Notes: generated by a model from the letters alone, not told the origin. A stretch of 28,937 nucleotides of DNA from Flavobacterium psychrophilum (GCA_945866505.1 CAMBHH010000014.1:1-28937); one strand, 5' to 3'. Shown: positions 10,181-19,608, counted from the first letter of the stretch. Translations and numbers: made by a program.

Positions 10181-11997
10181 TTTACTGTCATTGCCTTAGT
10201 GATGAATTTCAAATCTTTGCTATCCAATTTTAATGATTTTACAAATTGTACTAATAGGATTTCATCCAATTTATTTTCAGAAAACTTATTAAACAATTTA
10301 ATACATCCATTTATTTCCATTGCCATAAAATAATGAAACAACATATCGTCTTCCTTTTTTTCTTCCAATAATTTTTGAAATGAAGTGTCGAAAAGTGATT
10401 TAATATTAATTAAGCTGCTTGGAAGTCTATAGCCCAAATCTTCCAATTTCAGGGGATTGCTTTTGTTTTCACTGATCGTGTCTAATAATTTTTGTAAGGC
10501 GACAAACATCAGGTAGTAGGATTCATAACCACTATATGCAAAAAAAGGCAATTCTTCTTTTTCTGAACCATTATTGTCTTCTTCCTCAAACTGATATTTA
10601 ACCCTGGATTTATTGGTTCCTGCAAGTGGATTAATGGTTAAGGATTCGAATAAATCATAGAATGAAACATAACCATCAGTAGGCCGTTTTATTTTGCCAA
10701 TTTCATTTAAATACCCAATAAATACTATTTCCTCTTTAGTATTATAGATTGTAAACAATTTATTTTTAAGAACACGATTGAAACCATCAATAAAACTTAA
10801 ACTACTGATTTTGTTTAAAGGGTAGCGAATATTAGGATTATGAGGTAAGGCTACCGTATACTTTGTATCTTTTTCTTCTAAAACCATTTCGTATTTAAAA
10901 GTTTCCCAGTTTGCCATAATATTACAACTCATACTATAGGCATTCAAAGACTCTTTCCATTCATTGTTCATTTCAACCTCTTCAGTACCAGATATAGTAT
11001 TAACAGCTATATTTTTTAGGTTTAATAATAAAGCAGCTCTCTGTTTTGAATTAATTATATCTATAACTCCCGCTTCTATATTCTTTTCGTTTAATGGTGT
11101 TTTAATACCTAATGCCCGGTAAGAACAATTCCAGGAACCTACTGCAATTTTATTTTCGGAAAGCCATACTTTGGCGTGAAAAAGAGCTTGTTTTTCTTTG
11201 TTACAATTTGTGTCAATTTGAATTTGTATGGAATCGTCTTTTATCAATTTTTCAAGCTCTACTGGAATGATTCTAATTTTTTGAGACTGGCTGATATCCG
11301 GTATCAAATTGATTTTATTAAACCCTATTTTCTTAATATCATTCATTAAATCAACTGTACTTTTAGAAAAATACGGAGACCATATACTAAGCTCTTTTCC
11401 TTTAATTTCATTGAGGATATTGTCTGTATTGAAGTTGTGAGCAAATTTCCAGGTTGATTTTTCTTCCGATAATTGATTTGCCCATTTCGTTAACTTGTTC
11501 AAATCTGGAAGATCAGAGTTGAGATTCCTAAAAAAATCAACTATCTGTAGGCCATTCTCCTTATTTTTAATCTCTTTTATTACTATACATTCTCTATTAC
11601 TACTCCAACCTGCAATGGTCAAATTAAATGAACCCGTAATTAAATATGCCCCATCAGTACCTTTTAAGAAGATTACTTTAGGATGAAAAATTGGCTCTTG
11701 GGTATTTGACTTTAATAGTACAGATGTCTGAATTGGATATAAGTCAACTGTTGTTCTTTTTCCTTGTTTCAAATCCAAAGCTCTGTAATCATACCAAATT
11801 TTAACGTTGAATTTATTTAACTCAAAATTCAATGCCTCATAATCTTCAGCCCGTTTCAATTCACTAGGTTCTTTACCCACAATTGCAGTAAGCAAGTATT
11901 TCTCAACTAATTCTAGGTTGATATTGAATGTAGTAAACCAGCAAATATCAGGAGAAATATCGTTGACTATATTTTTAAATGTATCAAGGAGTTTCAT
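10177..11997 (-). CDS. Phospholipase D-like nuclease-family protein, 606 aa
   Basis: PLD-superfamily protein, probably a DNA nuclease rather than a lipase because of its helicase partner. Two half-sites are visible: H105-P-K107 followed by GSFN (122-125) with E136, and H274-A-K276 followed by GSWN (287-290) with E308. The Asp of the canonical HxKxxxxD motif is not conserved: the matching positions are K112 and E281. The His, Lys and Asn residues remain, as in some PLD-type nucleases. The C-terminal 250 residues are unassigned. There is no signal peptide or membrane segment. It overlaps the 458-aa gene upstream by 14 bp and the SNF2-like helicase downstream by 4 bp, so the three are translated as a unit. 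A role as the cutting component is inferred. Confidence 0.8.
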   Translation of the reverse strand: MKLLDTFKNIVNDISPDICWFTTFNINLELVEKYLLTAIVGKEPSELKRAEDYEALNFELNKFNVKIWYDYRALDLKQGKRTTVDLYPIQTSVLLKSNTQEPIFHPKVIFLKGTDGAYLITGSFNLTIAGWSSNRECIVIKEIKNKENGLQIVDFFRNLNSDLPDLNKLTKWANQLSEEKSTWKFAHNFNTDNILNEIKGKELSIWSPYFSKSTVDLMNDIKKIGFNKINLIPDISQSQKIRIIPVELEKLIKDDSIQIQIDTNCNKEKQALFHAKVWLSENKIAVGSWNCSYRALGIKTPLNEKNIEAGVIDIINSKQRAALLLNLKNIAVNTISGTEEVEMNNEWKESLNAYSMSCNIMANWETFKYEMVLEEKDTKYTVALPHNPNIRYPLNKISSLSFIDGFNRVLKNKLFTIYNTKEEIVFIGYLNEIGKIKRPTDGYVSFYDLFESLTINPLAGTNKSRVKYQFEEEDNNGSEKEELPFFAYSGYESYYLMFVALQKLLDTISENKSNPLKLEDLGYRLPSSLINIKSLFDTSFQKLLEEKKEDDMLFHYFMAMEINGCIKLFNKFSENKLDEILLVQFVKSLKLDSKDLKFITKAMTVK

Positions 11998-13360
11998 ATG
12001 TTAATCCTTTATGTAGACTATCTACTGTTGGTAAATAATACGAATTGATCCATTTTTTAGACTTTATAAACTCCATATATTGGTCGGAAATATAAATTGA
12101 TTTATGTACTGCTATTTTATTATCAGCACCAATACTCACCCAGTTTAAATTTCCTCTAGACCTCATAATATCTTGATGGTATTTAATTAAATTAATAATA
12201 AAATTTTCTGCAGGCTTGCTCGTTTTCAGCGCATTGCTGTATTTCTCCAATAATCTTTGAAGTCTTTCAATTGCTTCTTGACTCATAAATTGAACCCTCA
12301 AATATGGTTTTATTTTGTCTATATCTACTTCATTGTCTTTTAACCAATTGCCTACGAAATCTTTTAAATCATCATCTATCATTAAAGTAGTTCTACTTAA
12401 TATTCTATTGATGCATTTATCGATGAGTGTTAAAAATGGTTCAATTGCGTTTATGGCACCCAAATAATCGTCAGCACTTTCACTGTATGCATTTACTATT
12501 ATGTTTTGGTAATCAAATCCATTGGGAATTTCTTTTAAATAGGCTTGGTATAAAGTACCCGCAGTATCTTGATTTAAGCCTAATCTATTCAACCAGAAAG
12601 ATTTAATATTATCTGCAACATAGATTTCCTTCTTTAATAAGGCCACATATCTTTTTTCTAAACTTGGCGAAAAAACTTCATCTACTTTGTATTCTATAAA
12701 GGAACCTGATTTGGTATTCGAATTTAGGAGTTTCTTTTTTATTAAATCAACCAGTTCAATTTCAGCTTCTTTCCAAGGCGAACTTTTAAAAATTTCGGCA
12801 GCTTCTTTCCAAACAATGGGATTATTGTATATATCCTCTGTATTTTCATTAAAAATACCCATTTGAGAAAATGGTCCTTTGTGCCTGCCGTGAATACCCA
12901 ATAAATACTGACGTACTAAAATGCCCTTGTCCCTATTAACTGCTATTTTATCTACAGTACTTCTCCTTGATTCGTTGTTTTTTATGTTATTCAATTTATT
13001 AATGCCGGGAACGGTAATTGAACTATCTCTATAATTATATGCTGCATTCGTAAGTAGGTTCTCCAAGAAGATGACTAAACCTTCAAATAAATCTGATTTG
13101 TTGAAATATGGCTTTTTACGAATTAATTTGCTAACATTATCTTCCTCTTCGCTTACACATTTTTGTAATAAGTAATGATGGAATAGATTGAGTGTATAGA
13201 ATTTAATATCAGTACTAATCGTATTGAGTTTGTTATGAAATATTTTACTTCCTATTGAAGTCCAGATAATTCTAAGCCCCATTGGATCAATAGAACCATC
13301 ACTAAAAATGGATTCATCATAGTCTGTAAAAATATTATCAAGTGAAATATTTCTTGTCAT
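11984..13360 (-). CDS. Uncharacterised 458-aa protein of the PLD/SNF2 defence block
   Basis: I do not recognise a named domain. It looks soluble and mostly helical, with no signal peptide, membrane segment or clear ATPase or nuclease motif. An N-terminal segment around residues 26-65 (DPMGLRIIWTSIGSKIF and the following STDIKFYTLNLFHHYLL) looks like a conserved family signature. A central part includes LLGIHGRHKGPFSQMG (from about 153). Its stop overlaps the PLD gene start by 14 bp, and it lies 26 bp after the NucS-like gene, which ties it to that set. It could be a DNA-recognition or bridging subunit for the PLD and SNF2 proteins; this rests on gene order alone. Confidence 0.7.
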   Translation of the reverse strand: MTRNISLDNIFTDYDESIFSDGSIDPMGLRIIWTSIGSKIFHNKLNTISTDIKFYTLNLFHHYLLQKCVSEEEDNVSKLIRKKPYFNKSDLFEGLVIFLENLLTNAAYNYRDSSITVPGINKLNNIKNNESRRSTVDKIAVNRDKGILVRQYLLGIHGRHKGPFSQMGIFNENTEDIYNNPIVWKEAAEIFKSSPWKEAEIELVDLIKKKLLNSNTKSGSFIEYKVDEVFSPSLEKRYVALLKKEIYVADNIKSFWLNRLGLNQDTAGTLYQAYLKEIPNGFDYQNIIVNAYSESADDYLGAINAIEPFLTLIDKCINRILSRTTLMIDDDLKDFVGNWLKDNEVDIDKIKPYLRVQFMSQEAIERLQRLLEKYSNALKTSKPAENFIINLIKYHQDIMRSRGNLNWVSIGADNKIAVHKSIYISDQYMEFIKSKKWINSYYLPTVDSLHKGLTYETP

Positions 13361-13386
13361 TTATTAGTCATTAAAACTTTCTAATA

Positions 13387-14292
13387 CTATACTATTGCTT
13401 GTTTTATTAAACTCATTATGTATTCCAAATTTTTAGTATCATTAACGATAACTTCATAATGTCCATTGCCCCAATGTCCTGTTTCAGAAACATCTTTCAT
13501 TAACTTTTTAGGGTCGTCTAATTGTCCTTTTTTGAGATTGATAAACATTTTTATTCCTTTTTTTAAAATAACAATATCAACAATATTTTTATCCTTTTTA
13601 AAAGCTATATAAAGCTTCTTTGGCACTATTTCTATATCATCAGCCAAATTTAAAATGGCATTTTTGTATGTTTCGTATAACTCAACAATTTCCTCTGGAT
13701 AGCCTGTTAAGTGATCCTCCTCAGTATAAACCTTAATTTCATCAGTAACCGATTTTATTACACTATTTTGTTTTGTTAATGGTTTTATACTTTCCGCTGA
13801 TTTGGTTTTCTTTATAGGATTAATACTTATTAAATCATTATCATAACGCTTTACTTCCCATAACTCAATCGCGATGTCTTTGAAATTTGTGGCTAATCGT
13901 TGATTTTCGGTAAAACTGGTTGAAACAAAAGCAACTCTTGTTTGCGACCAATCTACTGATGTACTATGAATAGATTTTTTCAAGGTTTCGTTATAAGTCA
14001 ACACAAAATCGGCTTTGTTTTCCAGCATTAAACTTAAATATGTAAAGCCTTGGTCCACTACACTTACGTTTTTATCTCTCTTGTACTCAATGATCACAAA
14101 TGCATTTGACTGTAGATCATATCCCAAAGTATCAATGCGCTTGCCTTTTATTACAAATTCTGAATTGACCATTTCCAACCCCATAAGTTCAGTAAGGTTC
14201 TTTTCAAATAATGCTTGAATTTCTCTTTCTAATTTAAAAGGCTTCTCCTTTACTTGATTTAGTTTCAAATTACTGTTATTATATAAAACCAT
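13387..14292 (-). CDS. NucS-like PD-(D/E)XK endonuclease with DUF5655 domain, 301 aa
   Basis: Predicted endonuclease. The N-terminal half has a PD-(D/E)XK core of the DUF91/NucS type: E24 in the first helix, D54 in KRIDTLGYD, E69-Y-K71 in IIEYKRDKN, and the following helix with VDQGFTYLSLM. The C-terminal part (about 205-300) with LYIAFKKDKN, GIKMFINLKKG and TGHWGNGHYEV matches my memory of DUF5655, a domain often found with such nucleases. The catalytic residues look complete. It starts the second part of the minus-strand block, 92 bp downstream of the 310-aa gene; that gap holds a small palindrome (GTAGT, six-base spacer, ACTAC at 14344-14359) and may carry an internal promoter. It may supply cleavage or sensing for the PLD/SNF2 set. 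Confidence 0.8.
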   Translation of the reverse strand: MVLYNNSNLKLNQVKEKPFKLEREIQALFEKNLTELMGLEMVNSEFVIKGKRIDTLGYDLQSNAFVIIEYKRDKNVSVVDQGFTYLSLMLENKADFVLTYNETLKKSIHSTSVDWSQTRVAFVSTSFTENQRLATNFKDIAIELWEVKRYDNDLISINPIKKTKSAESIKPLTKQNSVIKSVTDEIKVYTEEDHLTGYPEEIVELYETYKNAILNLADDIEIVPKKLYIAFKKDKNIVDIVILKKGIKMFINLKKGQLDDPKKLMKDVSETGHWGNGHYEVIVNDTKNLEYIMSLIKQAIV

Positions 14293-14384
14293 ATAGTTTA
14301 TTTATTGTGTCATACAACCCTAGTGACATTAATTATTTTTTTCGTAGTTTACATACTACAAGTTCAATAGAATGTGTTTTAATT

Positions 14385-15317
14385 TTATTTACTTATCATA
14401 TCTACAAATCTTATGGTTTGACCGGCTACCCAATCCATAATATTTACATAGTCTCCATTATGTTTTTTTGCCGTTTTTTTAATACAACCTTCACAGGGAA
14501 TTTCTTCTGGATGGTCTTCTTTTTTTTCGAATAAGGTTTCTTCCCCTTTAATCATTACTTTTTCGCTCTTGCAACTCATTGGTATCACATATTTCAAACC
14601 GTCCATTTGAAATATATTCCAAACTATAATTTCTGCTATTTCTTTTTGGAGTCTTAAAGTAGGGGTTCTTTTAAATTTATCCTTGTAATAATCAATAAAA
14701 GTGTAAAGCAGATTCTCCCGAGCAATGAGTAAGCTATCGCCTTGCCATTCATAACCGTAAGAACTTTGAAAAGCTGTTTTTGTCCATTTTACCCAATCTT
14801 TGTGTGTGTCGCAGTATTTTGAAATAATACGCATTTTATAATCTAAAAAACCAACTCGTTTTGATAGCGGTAATAATTCCTGACTATCAGAAACGGGATC
14901 ATAACGAGAGACAATATAAGGTGCTTCTCCACAGGTTATTTCTAATTTCAGCAATGCTACATATTCTTGCCAATTATGTTTAGTCACACGTTTGGTATCA
15001 CAGGCTTTATTCATTTGTTTAACAATTAAAAGAGGTGTGAATACCTCTGCTTTATCTCGTGTTCTGTATAATTGTTCCTCTTTACTTTTTATGGCACGCG
15101 GTTGTATTAATCTACCATACTCACCTGTTACTAATTCTGTTTTAATTTGTGCTTTTGGTGCAAACTTTTCACCCATTTTTTCATAAGAGTCTGTTGCCCA
15201 CAATATATTTAGCGTGGTCGTTTTATCTTGCAAAAATATTTCCAATAAATTATCTTTTTTTGCTAGATAATCTTCTCGTATGTCTATGTTTTTAAAATAT
15301 ATTCTTTGATTTATCAT
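14385..15317 (-). CDS. Methylase-related accessory protein ('restriction endonuclease subunit M' type), 310 aa
   Basis: Probable accessory subunit of the adjacent restriction-methylase fusion. Seen: AEVFTP (about 90-95), like motif X of N6-adenine methylases, and LEITCGEAPY (125-134), where motif I would lie. No NPPY catalytic motif is present, so it is unlikely to methylate on its own. RVGFLDYKMRII (from about 154) and the helical region after it look like family signatures. A CxxC pair (C275, C278) sits near the C-terminus. Proteins of this look are commonly annotated as restriction endonuclease subunit M, from memory. The gene follows the 1418-aa gene after 9 bp, so the two are almost certainly co-transcribed. 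A role in target recognition or in stabilising the large enzyme is inferred. Confidence 0.65.
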   Translation of the reverse strand: MINQRIYFKNIDIREDYLAKKDNLLEIFLQDKTTTLNILWATDSYEKMGEKFAPKAQIKTELVTGEYGRLIQPRAIKSKEEQLYRTRDKAEVFTPLLIVKQMNKACDTKRVTKHNWQEYVALLKLEITCGEAPYIVSRYDPVSDSQELLPLSKRVGFLDYKMRIISKYCDTHKDWVKWTKTAFQSSYGYEWQGDSLLIARENLLYTFIDYYKDKFKRTPTLRLQKEIAEIIVWNIFQMDGLKYVIPMSCKSEKVMIKGEETLFEKKEDHPEEIPCEGCIKKTAKKHNGDYVNIMDWVAGQTIRFVDMISK

Positions 15318-15326
15318 ATAACAATA

Positions 15327-18300
15327 TTAGCTCATTGGCTGTACATTTTCTTCAATAAATGCGATTTCTTCTTTGCTAAGCTGATATTTTTTAAACAACT
15401 GTTGATCTATATCTGAAATTGATTTTGTCCAGTCGATATCTGATTTATTACTAAAGTCCTGAATTGGTATAAATGACCATTTTAATGGTGGATTGTCCTG
15501 AGTAATTTTAAGTATACTCAATAAACATCTTAGAAGCTTTGTTTTTAGATATTTTAAAGTGTTTATTGCTTCAATTTCGTTGTCAAAAGATCCAATGGAG
15601 ATAAAAGTTGGTGTTGCGGATTCTAATGGCCCTGCTATTACAGGAGTACTTAAAGTTTCACCGAAAGAACCACTACCATTCGCTTTAGGGACAAATACTT
15701 TATACTTATCAATATTATTACTATTAGCGTAACGAGGATTCATATATCTTTGATCAATCCATTTCCATATTCTTTTTCCATTATAAAGACCTAGTATTTT
15801 ATAATATTTATTTGGGTCATTTGGTATTTCAGACTCAAAAACATATTTCAAAACCTCGAAAGCTGATGATTTTAATTCATACTCTTCGCTTGGGCCAAGT
15901 TTGCTTACTTCTGGGTGCTTTTCTTGGATTTGCGAAAGACGATCTGCTATTGAGTTTGGATAGTCTTTTATAAATTCATCATTAAATTTAAGATCAGACC
16001 GACCGCCGAACATAATTGACGGTAAATTAGTATCAGGATTAGCTTCAAAGTGAGAAGCAATTTTTTTCAGATTATCATCGGGAATAAATTTCTTGATTCC
16101 ACCAAAATTTTTGTTTCTATCGAACAAAATAGCAGCAACTCCTCCTTTAATATCTGTATTTTGAAATAATTCTTCAGAATTCGGATTGTAGTATATAACA
16201 CTTATGTGAGGATTATTGAGCATTTTCAAATTCCATATTTTTTTTGTTAGACCTGCGTTGAACAAAAAACGAGCAGGAGAAATTAAACAGTATTTTTCAC
16301 TAATACCTTCTGCTGAATCATAAAAATATTGATAAATCGGTTCTTGGCGGTTGTATCCATCTATAGATTCCTGATAAGGTGGATTTCCTACTACGGCATC
16401 AAATTTCATATTTCTGTTTAAATTAAATAATACTTGTAATTTTTGTTTAGCAACACCTTTTTGTGCCTGAGGTGTTAAATCGTGTTGTATGAAATTCTTT
16501 CGAGAAATCTTATATTCAGTATCAAAGCCAAAGATATAAGACTGTGTTATACCCTGTAAAATGGGAGTTGGAGCCAGTCCAAACACTTGGTTTTCCAGAA
16601 TATGTTTCAAGCAATCTTCGTCTCTCTTATATTGCTTTCTGGTATTGTGGTATAGTTTTTTTACAATCTCGGTTATGTACATTCCCGATTTCATATACAA
16701 GTCTATAAAGGTGCTGTCGGTTCGGGTAAATAAACTCGGGTCGTGTTCTTCCAGTTTATTAATCATCATTTGCACTACCTTTTTAGGAGTAAATATTTGA
16801 TTGGTTTTTTGGTTAGGAATTAATTCAAAAATATCTTCCTTTGCGGTAAAATAATTGGCTAGTTGGTCTTTTTTTGATTTAAATTCTGCTATTGAGGCAT
16901 TGAACCTGTATTTATGAAACACACCTTGAAATGTTTTTCGCTCCCCATCTTCGTCATAATCAAACCCATCACGGAGTTTGTGAAATTCTTCTTTGGTGAT
17001 ACTGGTAAGTTCTTCGAAATCTTTATCGTTTATTTCTAAATCAAAATTATCAATTGTTATTTCTTCTTTAGAAGAATTTGCCATTATAAACATAGGTATT
17101 GTTCGAGTAAATGAACGCAGCCTGTCTCTTATCTCATCTTCTTTGGTTTTTTGAACTTTTTCTACAATTTCTTCTTCCTTTTGAACTACCTTATTTTTTA
17201 CAAAATCATCTTCGATTGCATCAATTAATTTTTGTTTAAGAGCAGAGCTGTCTTTAATATCTGAATTATTATATTCCTCAGCAATTAATTTTACTTTTTC
17301 TTGTAGCTGTTTATTTAGCTCATTGGTTTCTGCTTGTGTTGTTTTATATACTTCTTTGTATTTTGCAATCAGTGGTTCAGCAACTTTAGAAACACTTTCT
17401 ACTAATTCATTTGCAGAAATTTGTTCATCATACTGTTTTAGTAAATTATCGACAACCAGTTCAGTATTAGCTTTGAATATTTTTTCGCCAAGTATAATTT
17501 CTGTGTTTTCATTTATTTTGGCAATTTTATTATCATTTATTTTTCTTGCATCATCTAAATTGAGCGTATTATTTGTTTTTTGAGCACGCTTGTTTTTCTC
17601 TTCTGGCATTTTATCCAGTATTTCTTCAACCTCTTTAGGGAAATTGAAGACCCCCTTCAAGCTATCATTAAATAAAAGATTGGTCATAAAACGAGCATTG
17701 ACAATTTCTGATGCTGCCAATGCATTGGGAAAAGTAAGGACCTTTTCAGCATCAAGTTCGACCATTTCACCATTAACATCTTCTGATATCACTGGAAAAA
17801 AGTTCAAAAGTTCACCGATATTTGCCTCTCGGTCTTTTTCGGTAATTTCTCCTTGTACAGCTTTTGGATTTAAACCATTAGCAAATTGGTCATAGATTTC
17901 AAGAACTCGAGTTGGTGCAAAATCAAACAAATAAGCAGATTTTTTCACAGACAACTCACCTTTTCTAATTTCTTTGTAAGGATTTTGAGCCCGAAAAGCT
18001 GCCTGCATATACAATGAAGGAGATTTAATATCCGTTAACATTAAAACTGCTGTCCACTCTTTAATTGTAACTCCAGTTGTCAATTGTCCGCAAGAGAGAG
18101 TAATAGTTTTATCATTTTCACGAATTGCTTTTTTTACTTTTTTATATGAACTTTCGTTACCTCTAATATCATTTTCTTCTTCTTCAAAACTCTTACCATC
18201 ACCAGCTGCGACAATTACTTCATAATCCTTGAATATAGTATCATTTTTTAGCAGTTTTTCTAGGGCTTTAACAGATTCAACTCTATTTCCTACATACCAA

Positions 18301-19583
18301 AAAGTGTGTTTAAGTTCTTCACGGAGTTCAGGTGTAGAGAAAGGATATTTTTTATTTGTCGTAAGATTTGTTAAGAAATCCTTAACCTCATTTTCTCGTA
18401 TAAATTTTTTATCTTTTGCACTAAAAAACTCATTTAAATCAAAAGCATAATCAACGTTTTCGTTCTCTATTTCTATCCCCTCATTTACTTGGTTTGTTAT
18501 CATTTGAGAAATACGATAAGTAAATAGCCTTAGGTCAGGCATATCTGTGTGTTCGCCAGATTCACCTTCTTGAATTTCTATTTGCTTAATCTTTTGTTCA
18601 TCCAAGTACGTCCAATTGTAAATTGCTTCTTTTGGAAATTTTTCGTTAGCTAAAGCTTTGAAAGGAGTACCAGAAAGGTGAAGTGTATGTTTACGCTTAA
18701 TCCTATCAAAAGCGGCATCGGTTCTTCCAGTATCAATTCCTTCGTGTGCCTCATCAATAATCAACAAATCCCATTCCAATGTAGCTACCCAATCTAATTT
18801 ATCAAAATTTCCACCAAAATACTTAGATCCCTTTAGGTCTTGCAAAGAAAGAAATGTAAATTGTCCTTTTGGTGTTGTTCTAATGATTTCATTATACTGT
18901 GCTCGAGTGACTGTTGCTCTATTACTTAAGGATGAAGTTTCAGAAATAAATGTATATCCATCAATAAACATTTCATAATCATCAAACCACGAATTGGCAA
19001 TTGCAGGTCTGTTGGTTACAATTAGCACTTTATTTGCTTTTAATCGCTTTGCTAAATCATAGCTTGCTAGTGTTTTTCCAAAACGAGGTTTAGCATTCCA
19101 GAGAAATTCTCCTTTTTTATTTTTTTCAAAATATTCTAAAGCTTTTATTACTGCATCTTCTTGTTCATACCTTAATTTGTATTCTACTTTCCCATTATCG
19201 GTTTGAAGTGCTGAAAATTTTTCTTTTCGAAACAAATCAAATAAATCTTTTGATTTGAAAGGTTCACCATTGAAGTAAAACCATTCTTGTCCCAAATCAA
19301 TTCTTCTTTCAATTCCTTTCTTTTCAAGAAATTTATGAAAGGTTTTGTCTAAAAAGCTTTCATTTCCCCCGTCAAAAAAAGCAGGTGCACTCCATAATAA
19401 ATCGTATTTTAATCTTATTGCGGCTGTTTCTACTTGTTGCTTTATTCTATTGTGAACATTCTTTTGTTCAGTATATCCAATTTTTTGAGAACCTTCGTTA
19501 TCTACAATTGTTGGCAGAATGTATGAATATAACTGAGGGTAAACTATTTGATATGATTTTATATTTTGTGTTTTATTGCTCAT
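15327..19583 (-). CDS. Fused GIY-YIG-like/SF2 helicase/N6-adenine methylase restriction enzyme, 1418 aa
   Basis: Single-chain restriction-modification protein. Domains in order: an N-terminal GIY-YIG/T5orf172-like segment (about 13-57, with YSYILP and KIGYT); an SF2 helicase with Walker A AKPRFGKT (164-171), DEAH (277-280), SGTP (304-307), motif V LTTGVTIKEW (501-510) and motif VI QAAFRAQNP (527-535); a charged helical linker (about 600-900); an adenine methylase with motif X FTP (931-933), an unusual motif I DLYMKSGMY (961-969) and catalytic NPPY (1067-1070); and a C-terminal Eco57I/TaqI-like specificity region. It should methylate adenine at its own target and translocate on and cut unmodified DNA; the GIY-YIG part is the candidate nuclease. 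It heads the six-gene block. The start is an ATG just downstream of the truncated gene at 19609-19779. Confidence 0.8.
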   Translation of the reverse strand: MSNKTQNIKSYQIVYPQLYSYILPTIVDNEGSQKIGYTEQKNVHNRIKQQVETAAIRLKYDLLWSAPAFFDGGNESFLDKTFHKFLEKKGIERRIDLGQEWFYFNGEPFKSKDLFDLFRKEKFSALQTDNGKVEYKLRYEQEDAVIKALEYFEKNKKGEFLWNAKPRFGKTLASYDLAKRLKANKVLIVTNRPAIANSWFDDYEMFIDGYTFISETSSLSNRATVTRAQYNEIIRTTPKGQFTFLSLQDLKGSKYFGGNFDKLDWVATLEWDLLIIDEAHEGIDTGRTDAAFDRIKRKHTLHLSGTPFKALANEKFPKEAIYNWTYLDEQKIKQIEIQEGESGEHTDMPDLRLFTYRISQMITNQVNEGIEIENENVDYAFDLNEFFSAKDKKFIRENEVKDFLTNLTTNKKYPFSTPELREELKHTFWYVGNRVESVKALEKLLKNDTIFKDYEVIVAAGDGKSFEEEENDIRGNESSYKKVKKAIRENDKTITLSCGQLTTGVTIKEWTAVLMLTDIKSPSLYMQAAFRAQNPYKEIRKGELSVKKSAYLFDFAPTRVLEIYDQFANGLNPKAVQGEITEKDREANIGELLNFFPVISEDVNGEMVELDAEKVLTFPNALAASEIVNARFMTNLLFNDSLKGVFNFPKEVEEILDKMPEEKNKRAQKTNNTLNLDDARKINDNKIAKINENTEIILGEKIFKANTELVVDNLLKQYDEQISANELVESVSKVAEPLIAKYKEVYKTTQAETNELNKQLQEKVKLIAEEYNNSDIKDSSALKQKLIDAIEDDFVKNKVVQKEEEIVEKVQKTKEDEIRDRLRSFTRTIPMFIMANSSKEEITIDNFDLEINDKDFEELTSITKEEFHKLRDGFDYDEDGERKTFQGVFHKYRFNASIAEFKSKKDQLANYFTAKEDIFELIPNQKTNQIFTPKKVVQMMINKLEEHDPSLFTRTDSTFIDLYMKSGMYITEIVKKLYHNTRKQYKRDEDCLKHILENQVFGLAPTPILQGITQSYIFGFDTEYKISRKNFIQHDLTPQAQKGVAKQKLQVLFNLNRNMKFDAVVGNPPYQESIDGYNRQEPIYQYFYDSAEGISEKYCLISPARFLFNAGLTKKIWNLKMLNNPHISVIYYNPNSEELFQNTDIKGGVAAILFDRNKNFGGIKKFIPDDNLKKIASHFEANPDTNLPSIMFGGRSDLKFNDEFIKDYPNSIADRLSQIQEKHPEVSKLGPSEEYELKSSAFEVLKYVFESEIPNDPNKYYKILGLYNGKRIWKWIDQRYMNPRYANSNNIDKYKVFVPKANGSGSFGETLSTPVIAGPLESATPTFISIGSFDNEIEAINTLKYLKTKLLRCLLSILKITQDNPPLKWSFIPIQDFSNKSDIDWTKSISDIDQQLFKKYQLSKEEIAFIEENVQPMS

Positions 19584-19608
19584 ATTCTCTGTTTAAAAGG
19601 TATAATTG

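Noticed and set aside
6551..11997. DISARM system, because of the SNF2-like and PLD genes
   Set aside because: No DrmA or DrmB (DUF1998) gene is present, and the other partners differ from DISARM.
17323..17895. Plus-strand reading frames of 86 and 101 aa
   Set aside because: Antisense to the linker of the 1418-aa fusion; low-complexity Ser/Phe-rich translation typical of shadow frames.
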